Assembly (NCBI GenBank): GCA_013180585.1 | Contig: QBUM01000248.1 | Coordinates: 1-38,058, forward strand | Origin: Candidatus Methanophagaceae archaeon GoMg2 | GTDB taxonomy: Archaea > Halobacteriota > Syntropharchaeia > Alkanophagales > Methanospirareceae | DNA: 38,058 nt | Reading direction: 5' to 3' | Part shown: one piece after another, positions 9,390 to 18,776 of the stretch | How the letters are laid out: each line of letters starts with the position of its first letter | How positions within the stretch are numbered: position 1 is the stretch's first letter | Position numbers and translations under genes: made by a program | The notes under the pieces: generated by a model | Databases searched by the model: none | The model's input: only the letters and a program-made list of their open reading frames with translations | What the model was told of the DNA's origin: nothing

Positions 9390-10367
9390 CTACATAAAAC
9401 TCTTTCTCAGTGTCTCCTCAGAATGCGGGCTCAAATACCTTGGCGGGATATCGAGCATGGTAAAAGCACCCTTGCGCCCCTCTTTGCTCAGTCTAAATGC
9501 TGCTCTTGCGCACGCGACCAAAACGTTGGCTGTAAACTCAGGGTTGCTCTCCAATTGACACCGGTACTCAAGTATTTGCTTATTGCCCTCGCCTGTCACG
9601 CCAGAAGCAAGTACAAAACCGCCATGAGGCAGTTTAGAATGTTCTTCCAGCATCGCCTCTTTGCTGATGAACAATACTTCTGTATCATATTCACCATAAT
9701 AATGTGGCATGGTTACTATTTCCCTTCGTATTCGCTCTGTATCCGCCCCTTCTTCTGCAACAACATAAACCAAGCGTTTATGCATCTCTCTTTTGGTGAA
9801 TTCCTGAGCTTCTCCTGTTCTTACACGTTGTATCGCTTGCTCTATCGGAATTGTGTACGCTCTGGCATCCAGGACGCCCTCAACTTTTCTTGCCGCATCG
9901 GAATGCCCCTGGCTGACTCCTCTACCCCAAAACGTGTACTGTTTGCTTCGTGGTATAAATGCCTCGCCTAAGACCCGCATCAGAGAGAAAATCCCGGGAT
10001 CCCAACCTGCGGAAATTACATGGACATGTCCCTGCTCTTTTGCGATTGAATCCATCTTCTGAAAATAGCTCGGGATATCTGCATGCGTATCAAAACTGTC
10101 AACCGTATTGAATCTCCTGGCAAACTTTGGACCCTGAACCGGGATGTCTTCCTTTGAGCCACCGCAGAGAATCGCCACATCTATTTGAATATCTTCTGGG
10201 TCTTCCTCGATATGGAATGCCGGGACATCATTTAGCTCTTTTCTTACTTGTTCCGGTCTTCTGGTTAAAACTGCTACTAACTCCGTATCAACATTTATTT
10301 TTATTGCCTCTTCGACTCCTCTGCCCACGTTTCCATAGCCAACCAACGCAATATTTATCTTTTCCAA
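9390..10367 (-). CDS. ddh: meso-Diaminopimelate dehydrogenase
   Basis: 325 aa; NIALVGYGNVGRGVEEAI Rossmann start, VDSFDTHADIP, ISAGWDPGIFSLMRVLGEAFIP, FWGRGVSQGHSDAARKVEGV are characteristic of DapDH. Confidence 0.92.
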   Translation of the reverse strand: MEKINIALVGYGNVGRGVEEAIKINVDTELVAVLTRRPEQVRKELNDVPAFHIEEDPEDIQIDVAILCGGSKEDIPVQGPKFARRFNTVDSFDTHADIPSYFQKMDSIAKEQGHVHVISAGWDPGIFSLMRVLGEAFIPRSKQYTFWGRGVSQGHSDAARKVEGVLDARAYTIPIEQAIQRVRTGEAQEFTKREMHKRLVYVVAEEGADTERIRREIVTMPHYYGEYDTEVLFISKEAMLEEHSKLPHGGFVLASGVTGEGNKQILEYRCQLESNPEFTANVLVACARAAFRLSKEGRKGAFTMLDIPPRYLSPHSEETLRKSFM

Positions 10368-10412
10368 GATCCTGTTCCTCCTTTTAGAACTTTAGAGAAT
10401 AAAGAGTTAAAA

Positions 10413-11219
10413 TTACAATTTTAGCCCCTTTTCCCGCAGATAATCCTTTATCTGCCCAACCGTGTACGTCCCGTAATGGAAAATACTCGCTGCCAGGCAT
10501 GCGTCCGCCGCACCATTAACAAACCCCTCGTAAATGTGCTCTAAAGTCCCCACACCACCAGAAGCAATTACGGGAATGTCCACCGCTTCTGCAATTGCTT
10601 TTGTAATGGGTATGTCGTAGCCGTCTGTTGTACCATCTCTATCCTTAGAAGTTAGCAATATCTCCGCAGCACCGAGCGTCTGTACCTCTTTTGCCCACTT
10701 TATCGCATCAATTCCTGTGTACTCACGCCCGCCGTAAATTACGACATCATACCAGGCACTCGTTCCATCCTCTAATTGCACCTGTGTTTTGCCTTCCGCA
10801 TCCTCTAACTTCCGCTTGCAGTCAATTGCAACCACGATACGATTCCCAAAATTCTCGGCTGCTTCTTTTATTAGCTCCGGGTTCTTAACCGCTGCGGTAT
10901 TCGCGCCTATCTTATCAGCGCCAGCATCAAACACCTTTTCAAAATCCGCTATGCTCTTTATCCCGCCACCTACGCATAACGGGATGGATACTTGCTCTGC
11001 TATCTTCTTTACCATTGAGACCATTGTGTCCCTTCTCTCGACGGACGCGGAAATATCGAGAAAAACGAGTTCATCCGCTCCCTGCGCATCGTATCGCTTT
11101 GCGAGTTCGACCGGGTCGCCCGCATACTTGAGTTGCTCAAATTCTATTCCTTTCACTACAACCGCCTTTCCCTGCTCATCGAATGTTGTATCAAGGCAGG
11201 GTATGATTCTTTTTTTCAT
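10413..11219 (-). CDS. hisF: HisF-like imidazole glycerol phosphate synthase cyclase paralogue
   Basis: 268 aa TIM barrel: [57 protein letters not shown]. Diverged from the second HisF in the window. Confidence 0.85.
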   Translation of the reverse strand: MKKRIIPCLDTTFDEQGKAVVVKGIEFEQLKYAGDPVELAKRYDAQGADELVFLDISASVERRDTMVSMVKKIAEQVSIPLCVGGGIKSIADFEKVFDAGADKIGANTAAVKNPELIKEAAENFGNRIVVAIDCKRKLEDAEGKTQVQLEDGTSAWYDVVIYGGREYTGIDAIKWAKEVQTLGAAEILLTSKDRDGTTDGYDIPITKAIAEAVDIPVIASGGVGTLEHIYEGFVNGAADACLAASIFHYGTYTVGQIKDYLREKGLKL

Positions 11220-11536
11220 TTCTGTTCTCCTATTTTAGTTTGTGATTTTATTTTAATTGCTGGGATTTCATCGCCGAAGCGAAGCGCTGTAATTATCCAT
11301 GCTTCTATTGCATCCTTCGCCATCTCCACAGCCTCTCTTCTTGTTATACCCCAGGTGATGCACCCGGGAAGCACAGGTACTTCCACCGTCCAGGACGCAT
11401 CTTCATTCCGAGAAAATATTGCATGACTCAAAGTCAGCCTTACATACTGCTCAAAAGTTATCTTGTTCGTTTGTTCCACTCCTCTTACCTTTTTAATCTT
11501 TTTCTCCCATGGCAATGTGATAGAAGCAGCACCCAC
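11216..11536 (-). CDS. HicB-like protein (solitary)
   Basis: 106 aa; [33 protein letters not shown] is a HicB-type partial RNase H fold. ATGA overlap with the downstream hisF-like gene; no HicA beside it. Confidence 0.75.
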   Translation of the reverse strand: MGAASITLPWEKKIKKVRGVEQTNKITFEQYVRLTLSHAIFSRNEDASWTVEVPVLPGCITWGITRREAVEMAKDAIEAWIITALRFGDEIPAIKIKSQTKIGEQK

Positions 11537-11753
11537 GATTATTCTCCTCCTATGTTAGCAGCGGCATATAAACAAATGCATTTACTTTTGTTTTTTCTCC
11601 ATTTATACATCTCGTAAGAATCTGTGTAATCTTGTGGTTCTCCTATTGAAATTCTATCGTTGCCTGTGGCTTATCCATTAGAGAACGACGAAGAGAATAT
11701 AATTCTTTCGGTTATGCAAATTTTAACCGCCCGGATTTTTATGTTTCCTGGTT

Positions 11754-11767
11754 CTATAAATTTATAG
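11754..11767 (+). promoter_or_regulatory. Candidate TATA box for guaA (palindromic CTATAAATTTATAG)
   Basis: Perfect 14-bp palindrome centred ~26 nt upstream of the ATG at 11787, compatible with archaeal TATA spacing for a leaderless or near-leaderless transcript. Confidence 0.5.
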
Positions 11768-11786
11768 ACAACGAAAAGACTATACG

Positions 11787-13376
11787 ATGCCAGACAGAAA
11801 TAGCATGATAGGAAATATGAAAGCAAAAGACAAAGTAGTAGTGCTCGATTTTGGGGGGCAATATAGCCATCTCATCGTGAGAAGGTGTAGAGAATTAGGC
11901 GTTTATACAGAACTTCTCCCGTATGATATACCCGTAGAGGCGCTTAAGGACGGAATAGGGATAGAAAAAGGTAAGATTAAAGGTATTATCCTTTCCGGCA
12001 GTCCGTTTAGCGTTCACGAACCAGGCAGTCCAAGATGCAATTTCGAGGTTCTTGATTTGGAGATACCTATTCTCGGGATTTGTTATGGTGCACAGTTGAT
12101 TGCGCATATAAATGGTGGCGTGGTAGGCGAAGGAATGAAAAGCGAATTTGGGCGGGCGGAACTGCTCTTTAAAGATTCTGACATGTTTAATGGGTTAACT
12201 GAGAGCGGAAAGATAAACGTGTGGATGTCTCATGGCGACGTGATAGAGCAATTTGATGGTGCGGATATAATAGGCCATACGATGAATACGCCCGTTGCCG
12301 CATTTCGCATCGCCAATAAATATGGTGTTCAATTCCATCCTGAGGTTCACCATACGGATAAGGGCGATAAAATCCTGTGGAACTTCTTATACAAAATATG
12401 CGGCTGCGAGCGCAATTGGGCAATTGAATCATTTATTACCGATAAGATAGAAGTGATAAAGAGAGTGGTAGGTGATGATGGAAGGGTAGTATGTGGACTC
12501 AGTGGCGGAATAGACTCTTCTACTACTGCATTGCTCGTCAATAAAGCCATAGATGATAGACTCACGTGCATCTTCGTTGACAATGGACTACTGCGAGAAG
12601 GCGAAAAGGAAGCGGTTATAAATACGTTCGAGAATAACTTCAATATGAAACTGGTGTTTGTAGATGCGAAAGAGCGTTTTTTGAATGGTTTGCGGGGCGT
12701 TAAGGACGCCGAAGCGAAGCGGATGGTAATAGGCGAACAGTTCATAAATGTCTTTGAGGAAGAGGCGATTAAGCTAGGTAACGTGGATTTCCTCGCTCAG
12801 GGTACCATATATCCGGATAGAATAGAGAGTGCGGGGGCGAGCTCGCAAAAGTCATCACGAATAAAATCGCATCATAACGTGGGTGGGCTTCCGGAGAAGC
12901 TGGGACTGAAGCTAGTAGAACCACTCGCGGATTTGTATAAGGATGAAGTGCGGGAAGTGGCGAAGGAACTCGGTATGCCGCTTCCGATACTGAACCAGCA
13001 TCCTTTTCCTGGTCCGGGTCTCGCAGCTCGGGTAATAGGTGAAGTTACAGAGGATAAACTTCGGATATGTCGTGAAGCATCGCATTTGGTAGAGGCGGAA
13101 TTGAAGAATAGCGGGTGGTATGGCAAAGTGTGGCAGGCATTTGCAATAGTGGGCGATGATGTCGCTACGGGCGTACTCGGCGATGCAAGAAGCTTGGGCA
13201 GAATCGTTACGATAAGGGTGGTTGAGTCTAAGGAGGCGATGACTGCGGATTTCGTGAAACTGCCCTATGATGTGCTGGAGAGCATGAGTAAACGAATAAC
13301 AAATGAAGTTAAAGGCGTGACTTGGGTAACCTATGCGATTTCTTCTAAGCCGCCGGCAACGATAGAGCCATGTTAA
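11787..13376 (+). CDS. guaA: GMP synthase (glutamine-hydrolysing), single polypeptide
   Basis: 529 aa; VLDFGGQYSHLIVRRCRELGVY, GICYGAQL, VCGLSGGIDSSTTALLV, HPFPGPGLAARVIG, SSKPPATIE. Confidence 0.97.
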   Translation: MPDRNSMIGNMKAKDKVVVLDFGGQYSHLIVRRCRELGVYTELLPYDIPVEALKDGIGIEKGKIKGIILSGSPFSVHEPGSPRCNFEVLDLEIPILGICYGAQLIAHINGGVVGEGMKSEFGRAELLFKDSDMFNGLTESGKINVWMSHGDVIEQFDGADIIGHTMNTPVAAFRIANKYGVQFHPEVHHTDKGDKILWNFLYKICGCERNWAIESFITDKIEVIKRVVGDDGRVVCGLSGGIDSSTTALLVNKAIDDRLTCIFVDNGLLREGEKEAVINTFENNFNMKLVFVDAKERFLNGLRGVKDAEAKRMVIGEQFINVFEEEAIKLGNVDFLAQGTIYPDRIESAGASSQKSSRIKSHHNVGGLPEKLGLKLVEPLADLYKDEVREVAKELGMPLPILNQHPFPGPGLAARVIGEVTEDKLRICREASHLVEAELKNSGWYGKVWQAFAIVGDDVATGVLGDARSLGRIVTIRVVESKEAMTADFVKLPYDVLESMSKRITNEVKGVTWVTYAISSKPPATIEPC

Positions 13377-13380
13377 AATT

Positions 13381-13486
13381 TTTCTTTTTCAGAAAAAGAA
13401 AATTTAGCCTGTGCTAAAAGAAAAACAGATAAGTTCTTTTGGTAAAGCTTTTCTTCCTAAGAAAAGGTTTGTGCTAAAAGAAAAAT
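13381..13486 (+). repeat. Interspersed hairpin-containing repeat, copy 1 (upstream of dapL)
   Basis: Contains tgtgctaaaagaaaaa twice (13410-13425 and 13470-13485) around ttcttttggtaaagcttttcttcctaagaaaaggttt. Reverse complement matches 20279-20360. Confidence 0.8.
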
Positions 13487-14656
13487 ATGATTAAAAAGAT
13501 GTATGCAAAGGGAATAAGTTCACTGCCCCCTTATCTATTTGCGGGAATAGATAAGAGGAAGGAGGAAGCGAGAAAGAAGGGTGTGGATGTAATAGACTTA
13601 GGTATCGGCGATCCTGATTTGCCGACACCTCCGCACATAGTAGAAGCACTGTGCCACGCCGCAAAAGACCCTTCAAATCACAGGTACCCGTCTTACGAAG
13701 GACTGCTGTCGTTCCGAGAAGCAGTAGCGACATGGTATAAACAGAGAAAGCACGTTAATTTGGATGCCGATGATGAAGTTCTAACGTTGATAGGGTCGAA
13801 GGAAGGGCTAGCGCATTCGGTATTCGCATTTTTAAATCCCGGCGATATTGCTCTCGTCCCGGACCCCGCATATCCGGTATATAATAACGCAACGGTATTG
13901 GCTGGTTCTACACCGTATTCGGTACCATTAACAGAAGAGCACGATTTCAAGCCGGACTTAGAGAGTATAGATAAAGAAATAGCGAGGAAAGCAAAAATCA
14001 TGTTCTTGAATTACCCGAATAATCCCACAGCCGCAACTGTCGAAAAAAACTTCTTTAAAGAGGTGGTGGATTTCGCTCATGAGAACGACATCATCATCCT
14101 CCATGATAACCCTTACTCCGAGCTTACGTTCGATGGCTATGAAGCGCCGAGTTTTTTGGCGGTCAAAGGCGCAAAAGAAGTGGGTATCGAGTTTAACTCG
14201 CTTTCCAAGACTTACAACATGACGGGGTGGCGAATAGGATACGCAGTAGGGAATTCTGAAATATTAGAAGGTCTGCGGATTGTGAAGACCAACATTGATT
14301 CTGGAGCTTTCCAGGCTGTTCAGATAGCAGGGATAGTAGCGTTAACTGATTCACAAGACAGTGTAAAGCGGAATATGGAGATTTACCGAGAACGAAGAGA
14401 TATTGCAGTCACTGGATTGAGAGCCGCAGGTGTAGAAGTGAAAACGCCAAAAGCTACGTTCTATCTCTGGGCAAAGGTTCCTTCAGGATTCTCGTCTATT
14501 CAGTTCTCCATGTTCTTGCTGGAGCGTACGGGCGTAGTTGTAACGCCCGGGCTAGGGTTTGGTAAGCACGGAGAAGGGTTTTTTCGACTTGCTTTTTGTA
14601 TAAGTGGCGAGAGGTTAAAGGAAGCGTGTGAACGGATAAAAAGGTTGAACTTATAA
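13487..14656 (+). CDS. dapL: LL-diaminopimelate aminotransferase
   Basis: 389 aa fold-type I PLP aminotransferase; DVIDLGIGDPDLPTP, NYPNNPTAA, FNSLSKTYNMTGWRIGY, FYLWAKVP. Confidence 0.93.
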   Translation: MIKKMYAKGISSLPPYLFAGIDKRKEEARKKGVDVIDLGIGDPDLPTPPHIVEALCHAAKDPSNHRYPSYEGLLSFREAVATWYKQRKHVNLDADDEVLTLIGSKEGLAHSVFAFLNPGDIALVPDPAYPVYNNATVLAGSTPYSVPLTEEHDFKPDLESIDKEIARKAKIMFLNYPNNPTAATVEKNFFKEVVDFAHENDIIILHDNPYSELTFDGYEAPSFLAVKGAKEVGIEFNSLSKTYNMTGWRIGYAVGNSEILEGLRIVKTNIDSGAFQAVQIAGIVALTDSQDSVKRNMEIYRERRDIAVTGLRAAGVEVKTPKATFYLWAKVPSGFSSIQFSMFLLERTGVVVTPGLGFGKHGEGFFRLAFCISGERLKEACERIKRLNL

Positions 14657-14705
14657 ATATATAATTTATGCAATCAAAACATTAGGCATATAATGGGGGT
14701 TCCAG

Positions 14706-15365
14706 ATGAATAGCGTTTCAAATAACTGCGTGATAACCGGAGATATAAAAGGTTCCAGAGCTTTTAACGCTGCGGATTGGCGCATAATTCAGGGTAAAAT
14801 AAAAAAGGCTTTAGTGGATATTAACAAAAGCCATAGTTCAGCAATATTGAGGGATTTTACTATAACACTGGATGATGAATTCCAGGGAATTCTAAACACT
14901 CCAGAAGATAGTTACGACATTTTTGTCCATTTACAGAACATTATGCCCGTGGAATTCCGGTGTGGAATTGGTATTGGAAAGATCGAAGTACTCTCATACA
15001 AAATCACGGAGATGCGTGGGGAATCATTTTTCAGATCTCGTGAGGCACTTGAATTAGCAAAAAAATCTGGCTATCCTGTCATCGTAAAATCCTCGGATGT
15101 TGAGGATAATTTAATAGACGATACCATAAACACGATTTTAGGTCTTATTAATACCCTTCAGAGCACGTGGAGTACCAGACAAAAGGAAATAGTGAAACAT
15201 TGTAGATCTCATAAGGATTATACATATAGTGATATAGCGAGAGAATTAAATGTGAGTAAGCAATCAATTTCCCAAGTATTGAATGCCGCACATTGGAAGG
15301 TTGTACAAAATGGCGAACAGTCAATAAGAAGGCTATTAAAGGAGCTAACAACTACGAGTGGATGA
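14706..15365 (+). CDS. SatD-like protein with C-terminal helix-turn-helix
   Basis: 219 aa; N-term CVITGDIKGSRAF, FRCGIGIGKIEV; C-term SDIARELNVSKQSISQVLNAAHWK HTH. Resembles the SatD family. Confidence 0.7.
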   Translation: MNSVSNNCVITGDIKGSRAFNAADWRIIQGKIKKALVDINKSHSSAILRDFTITLDDEFQGILNTPEDSYDIFVHLQNIMPVEFRCGIGIGKIEVLSYKITEMRGESFFRSREALELAKKSGYPVIVKSSDVEDNLIDDTINTILGLINTLQSTWSTRQKEIVKHCRSHKDYTYSDIARELNVSKQSISQVLNAAHWKVVQNGEQSIRRLLKELTTTSG

Positions 15366-15439
15366 CAAGCACGATGGTAAAGCGTAAATGGTTGACAATG
15401 AAAAGTAAAGCGAAAATGCTTGACTGGAGTGACTGATAT

Positions 15440-15802
15440 ATGGCGATCCCGTGGCACAGCATCAGTGTTGTTGCTATCTATTTCTTCGCATATTTGCTTG
15501 TAATTATTGCGGGATATTATCTAGTACACAGCATTCTGAGTAAATTTCCCATTGACGATGGTGCAGGCCTTAAACATGCAGGTCTCGCCATTGGGGTACT
15601 CGAACGAATATTCACGCTTACTTTAGTTCTATTAGGGCAGTTTACCGCCATCTCTTTAGTACTGGCCGCAAAATCGATAGCAAGATTCGAAGATCTTAAA
15701 AAGCGGGAATTCGCAGAGTACTATCTTATAGGAACCTTTTCAAGCATGCTTTTTGCGCTTTTCGTGGGCTTGGTGACAGTGTGGCTATTAAAACAGATGT
15801 AA
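15440..15802 (+). CDS. Small multi-pass membrane protein resembling the C-terminal half of DUF3307 proteins
   Basis: 120 aa; hydrophobic segments; VLERIFTLTLVLLGQFTAISLVLAAKSIARFEDLKKREFAEYYLIGTFSSMLFAL recalls the DUF3307 C-terminal region. Next to the SatD-like gene. Confidence 0.65.
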   Translation: MAIPWHSISVVAIYFFAYLLVIIAGYYLVHSILSKFPIDDGAGLKHAGLAIGVLERIFTLTLVLLGQFTAISLVLAAKSIARFEDLKKREFAEYYLIGTFSSMLFALFVGLVTVWLLKQM

Positions 15803-15846
15803 ATATTAAGAGGATACTTTGCGATAAGTGTAAGAAACATAGAGCG

Positions 15847-16683
15847 ATGACAGAAGTAAGATTCACCAAGATGCAAGGCTGTGGTAATGATTTCATACTG
15901 ATAGACGATCGAGAATCAGGAATACCAGAGCAGAAGAAGGGCGAACTCGCCGCGTATATATGCCAACGCGGATTCTCAATAGGTGCAGATGGTGTATTAT
16001 TCCTTTGTAAACCTACTACAAGTTCGTATGAGGTGCGGATGCAGGTTTTCAATGCCGATGGTTCCGAGGCAGAGATGTGCGGAAATGGAATGCGATGCTT
16101 TGTCAAATATGTGTACGAAAGAGAGATAGTACGAAGTAGTAGAATGAAAGTGGAGACGTTAGCCGGGTTGATTGTTCCGGAAGTGGAAGTTGATGAAAAG
16201 GGCGCAGTAACTTCTATCCGGGTTTTTATGGGCGTGCCGGAGTTTAATAAAATAGAGCAAATGTTTTTCGTGAATGATGAAATAGGTGAGATTAAACTGA
16301 CAGCGTTGAGTCTTGGCAATCCACACGCTGTTGTCATTGTCGACTCCTTTGATGGGCTGGAGGTTGATAGCGTGGGAAAAGCTATAGAATCTCATAAGGC
16401 GTTCCCTAACAAGACTAATGTTGATTTTGTAGTGCGTAACGCTAAAAGAGAGATAAGCGTGAGGACGTATGAGCGAGGAGTAGGGGAGACGTTATCGTGT
16501 GGCACCGGGTCAACAGCATCGGTACTTACATTAAATAAGCTTGGGTATGTGAATCTAAATGAACCTGTTATAGTGCATACGAAAGGTGGCGATTTGGTGG
16601 TGGAGCTAAAGGCGGAAGGCGCTTATCTTATGGGTCCTGCGGAAGAAGTGTATGAGGGTGTAGTTAAAGTGGGGATGGAGTAA
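15847..16683 (+). CDS. dapF: Diaminopimelate epimerase
   Basis: FTKMQGCGNDFILIDDR, AEMCGNGMRCF, ETLSCGTGSTAS (both catalytic Cys). The ORF track extends to a GTG at 15781 but the ATG at 15847 (MTEVRFTKM) is the likely start. Confidence 0.95.
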   Translation: MTEVRFTKMQGCGNDFILIDDRESGIPEQKKGELAAYICQRGFSIGADGVLFLCKPTTSSYEVRMQVFNADGSEAEMCGNGMRCFVKYVYEREIVRSSRMKVETLAGLIVPEVEVDEKGAVTSIRVFMGVPEFNKIEQMFFVNDEIGEIKLTALSLGNPHAVVIVDSFDGLEVDSVGKAIESHKAFPNKTNVDFVVRNAKREISVRTYERGVGETLSCGTGSTASVLTLNKLGYVNLNEPVIVHTKGGDLVVELKAEGAYLMGPAEEVYEGVVKVGME

Positions 16684-16764
16684 TTCATAGGCTTAGAGCT
16701 TAATTTTTTATTATAGACTGGTTAACAATTCGATTTTTGATTTAATGTTTTAATGTTTTAAGGA

Positions 16765-17415
16765 CTAATAAAGCTCCGAAATCTGTTTAAGAAACACCTT
16801 CACTTTCTGAAAAGCATTGTCTTCCCATGGCACATATCCCACTTTTGCTGCCCTTCGTATCCCGATTACCTCTTTTTGCCTTGAAGCCAGAAACGCTTGA
16901 ACTTTCGGTTTGCATAGTTTAGATGGTAGGGAGAGTTCTGTTTGTTCTAAACATTCAAAATATGCATTTACACAAGGCATTGCTGGATCTTTCTCCACTG
17001 ATTTGAGGTAGAGGTCTTTCAACTCGCCTTCTTCGTTTTCATCAGGCAATATTAGGACGGTGACTTTCGGATTTGAGCCCACGGACTCTAAGGATTTGCT
17101 CGGTAGGGGTAATTCTGCTTCACGTAAAGCATCAACTACGCTTTTAAAAGCATCACTTGGACTAGTATCTGCGTCTCTTACTAAACCTAAAGATATAACA
17201 TTTTTTAAAAAATCTTCCCTATCCTTAATAAGCTTCACTTTTCTCCTCCAATTTGTTTTCCCCCCTAACTGTTCGACCTGAATATCCTGTAAAGATAGAT
17301 GGTCTCTAAATGCTTCAAAGAAAACCTTGTCGTCCTCACCTTCTACGAGAAGTAAAATTGACTTTTCGGGAGTCCATGTTGGTATATTGCTTTGCTCAGT
17401 TACCTCATCAACCAT
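16765..17415 (-). CDS. TOPRIM-like protein (DUF3226-like), partner of AAA ATPase
   Basis: 216 aa; ILLLVEGEDDKVFFEAF, LGGKTNWRRKVKLI, SLGLVRDADTSPSDAFKSVVDAL: E..., GG, DxD TOPRIM arrangement. TAATG overlap with upstream ATPase. Confidence 0.78.
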   Translation of the reverse strand: MVDEVTEQSNIPTWTPEKSILLLVEGEDDKVFFEAFRDHLSLQDIQVEQLGGKTNWRRKVKLIKDREDFLKNVISLGLVRDADTSPSDAFKSVVDALREAELPLPSKSLESVGSNPKVTVLILPDENEEGELKDLYLKSVEKDPAMPCVNAYFECLEQTELSLPSKLCKPKVQAFLASRQKEVIGIRRAAKVGYVPWEDNAFQKVKVFLKQISELY

Positions 17416-18515
17416 TATCGTACCTCGATACCTATTTCAAAAGCGGCTTCTAAGTCTTCCCGGTCATAGGTTACAGCATGTACATCTCCATTTTTTGAAA
17501 ATTGTAACCGATGCACGAGAAACTCGTATGTGTCCTCGTTAGAAAATGCTTGGTGAGCCGCTTTGATACATTCTAGGCTATGTGTGGTAGCAAAAACTTG
17601 AGTGTTATACTTTTTTGCCATTTTTCCAATAACACTCCATAATTTTGGCAGGATAGAATAATGTAGGCCGTTCTCAATTTCATCTATTAGTACGACACCA
17701 TCAGGCGCATTAGCAATACGCAATATAAAGCTCAATAAACGAACCATTCCCTCACCCATCATAGGCAAGGGAAGAAGACGATCACTATCCATATCTCCAT
17801 GAAAAATCGGTTTTCCCATGCTATATATGAGTCTGAGGCTCTTAAGATTCGGCTCAATAATTTGTAAGAATTGTAAGATATCCTGTTCTCCCTTCTGAAT
17901 TTCAAGTCTTCCAAAAAGCTCAGCTTCAATCTCAAAAGGTATACGTATCCGGGAAGCCAGAAAAAACGCAGGGAAAGGAGGATTTGGCGGAGTAGGTGTT
18001 ATATACGGAGTTCTCTTAGGGTCTGAAGGGTCAAGGTCAAAGACTAAATCGTAAGAACTACTTCCACTTTTATCTTCGTACTGTAGCCTGAGTATACGGG
18101 CGCGGGCACTGACTTGTTCTAGATTTAGTCGAGATCCTTTCGTTTTCTTGACTTTTTTGGTGCCTACTAATGCTTGATCTGGAAGCATTTCATTTATTCG
18201 AATCACCCGAGTACCTTCTGTTGTATCCTCACCATGCAATTCTATGCTCTTTGTGGTATCAAACCCGGTAAAAAGGGAATTCCAAGGGAATTCAGCAGTC
18301 TTTCCTAATTCTAACCTTACTTCCTCGATGCCACGGAAGGCGTTTACTGTCAGACCTAATTCTGGGTGGTATGAACCAGAATGTATAAATAGCGCCTCTA
18401 GTAGGGCCGTCTTGCCGACGTTATTCCTCCCGGCAATCAGATTAACACGATCTAGCTCACGGAGGGTCAGATCTTGAAAACCACGAAAATTTTTCGCTTC
18501 AAATGATTTTAACAT
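17415..18515 (-). CDS. AAA ATPase (AAA15/AAA21, RecF/OLD-like ABC-type)
   Basis: 366 aa; FRGFQDLTLRELDRVNLIAGRNNVGKTALLEAL (Walker A), GVVLIDEIENGLHYSILPKLW (Walker B), VFATTHSLECI (H-loop). Confidence 0.9.
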   Translation of the reverse strand: MLKSFEAKNFRGFQDLTLRELDRVNLIAGRNNVGKTALLEALFIHSGSYHPELGLTVNAFRGIEEVRLELGKTAEFPWNSLFTGFDTTKSIELHGEDTTEGTRVIRINEMLPDQALVGTKKVKKTKGSRLNLEQVSARARILRLQYEDKSGSSSYDLVFDLDPSDPKRTPYITPTPPNPPFPAFFLASRIRIPFEIEAELFGRLEIQKGEQDILQFLQIIEPNLKSLRLIYSMGKPIFHGDMDSDRLLPLPMMGEGMVRLLSFILRIANAPDGVVLIDEIENGLHYSILPKLWSVIGKMAKKYNTQVFATTHSLECIKAAHQAFSNEDTYEFLVHRLQFSKNGDVHAVTYDREDLEAAFEIGIEVR

Positions 18516-18776
18516 AGCTTATCTCCTCAGTATTTCAATGCACGTAGTCTACTATAGTTGATCCATACATATAAAACCTTTGCGTTATCTCAATAACTCG
18601 CGCTACTAACTGAATGCATCAAATTATGAGGGGGATTATCGCTCAAAAAGCAACACTTTCAAAAACCCTCTTAGAATGGCTCCCTAGGATTTTGAGAATA
18701 ATTGTGGGTTCCGCCATTTCGATGCCATGATCGTTTTTTAATAATTTATTGCGAAGCGTTTCTGATAAGACAAATC

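Noticed and set aside
9369-9971. 200 aa + strand ORF opposite ddh
   Set aside because: Lies almost wholly antisense to a well-supported diaminopimelate dehydrogenase; no coherent domain motifs.
10789-11238. 149 aa + strand ORF opposite the HisF paralogue
   Set aside because: Antisense shadow of the TIM-barrel gene.
15726-16337. 203 aa minus-strand ORF opposite dapF
   Set aside because: Antisense to dapF, which has both catalytic cysteine motifs; composition is atypical.
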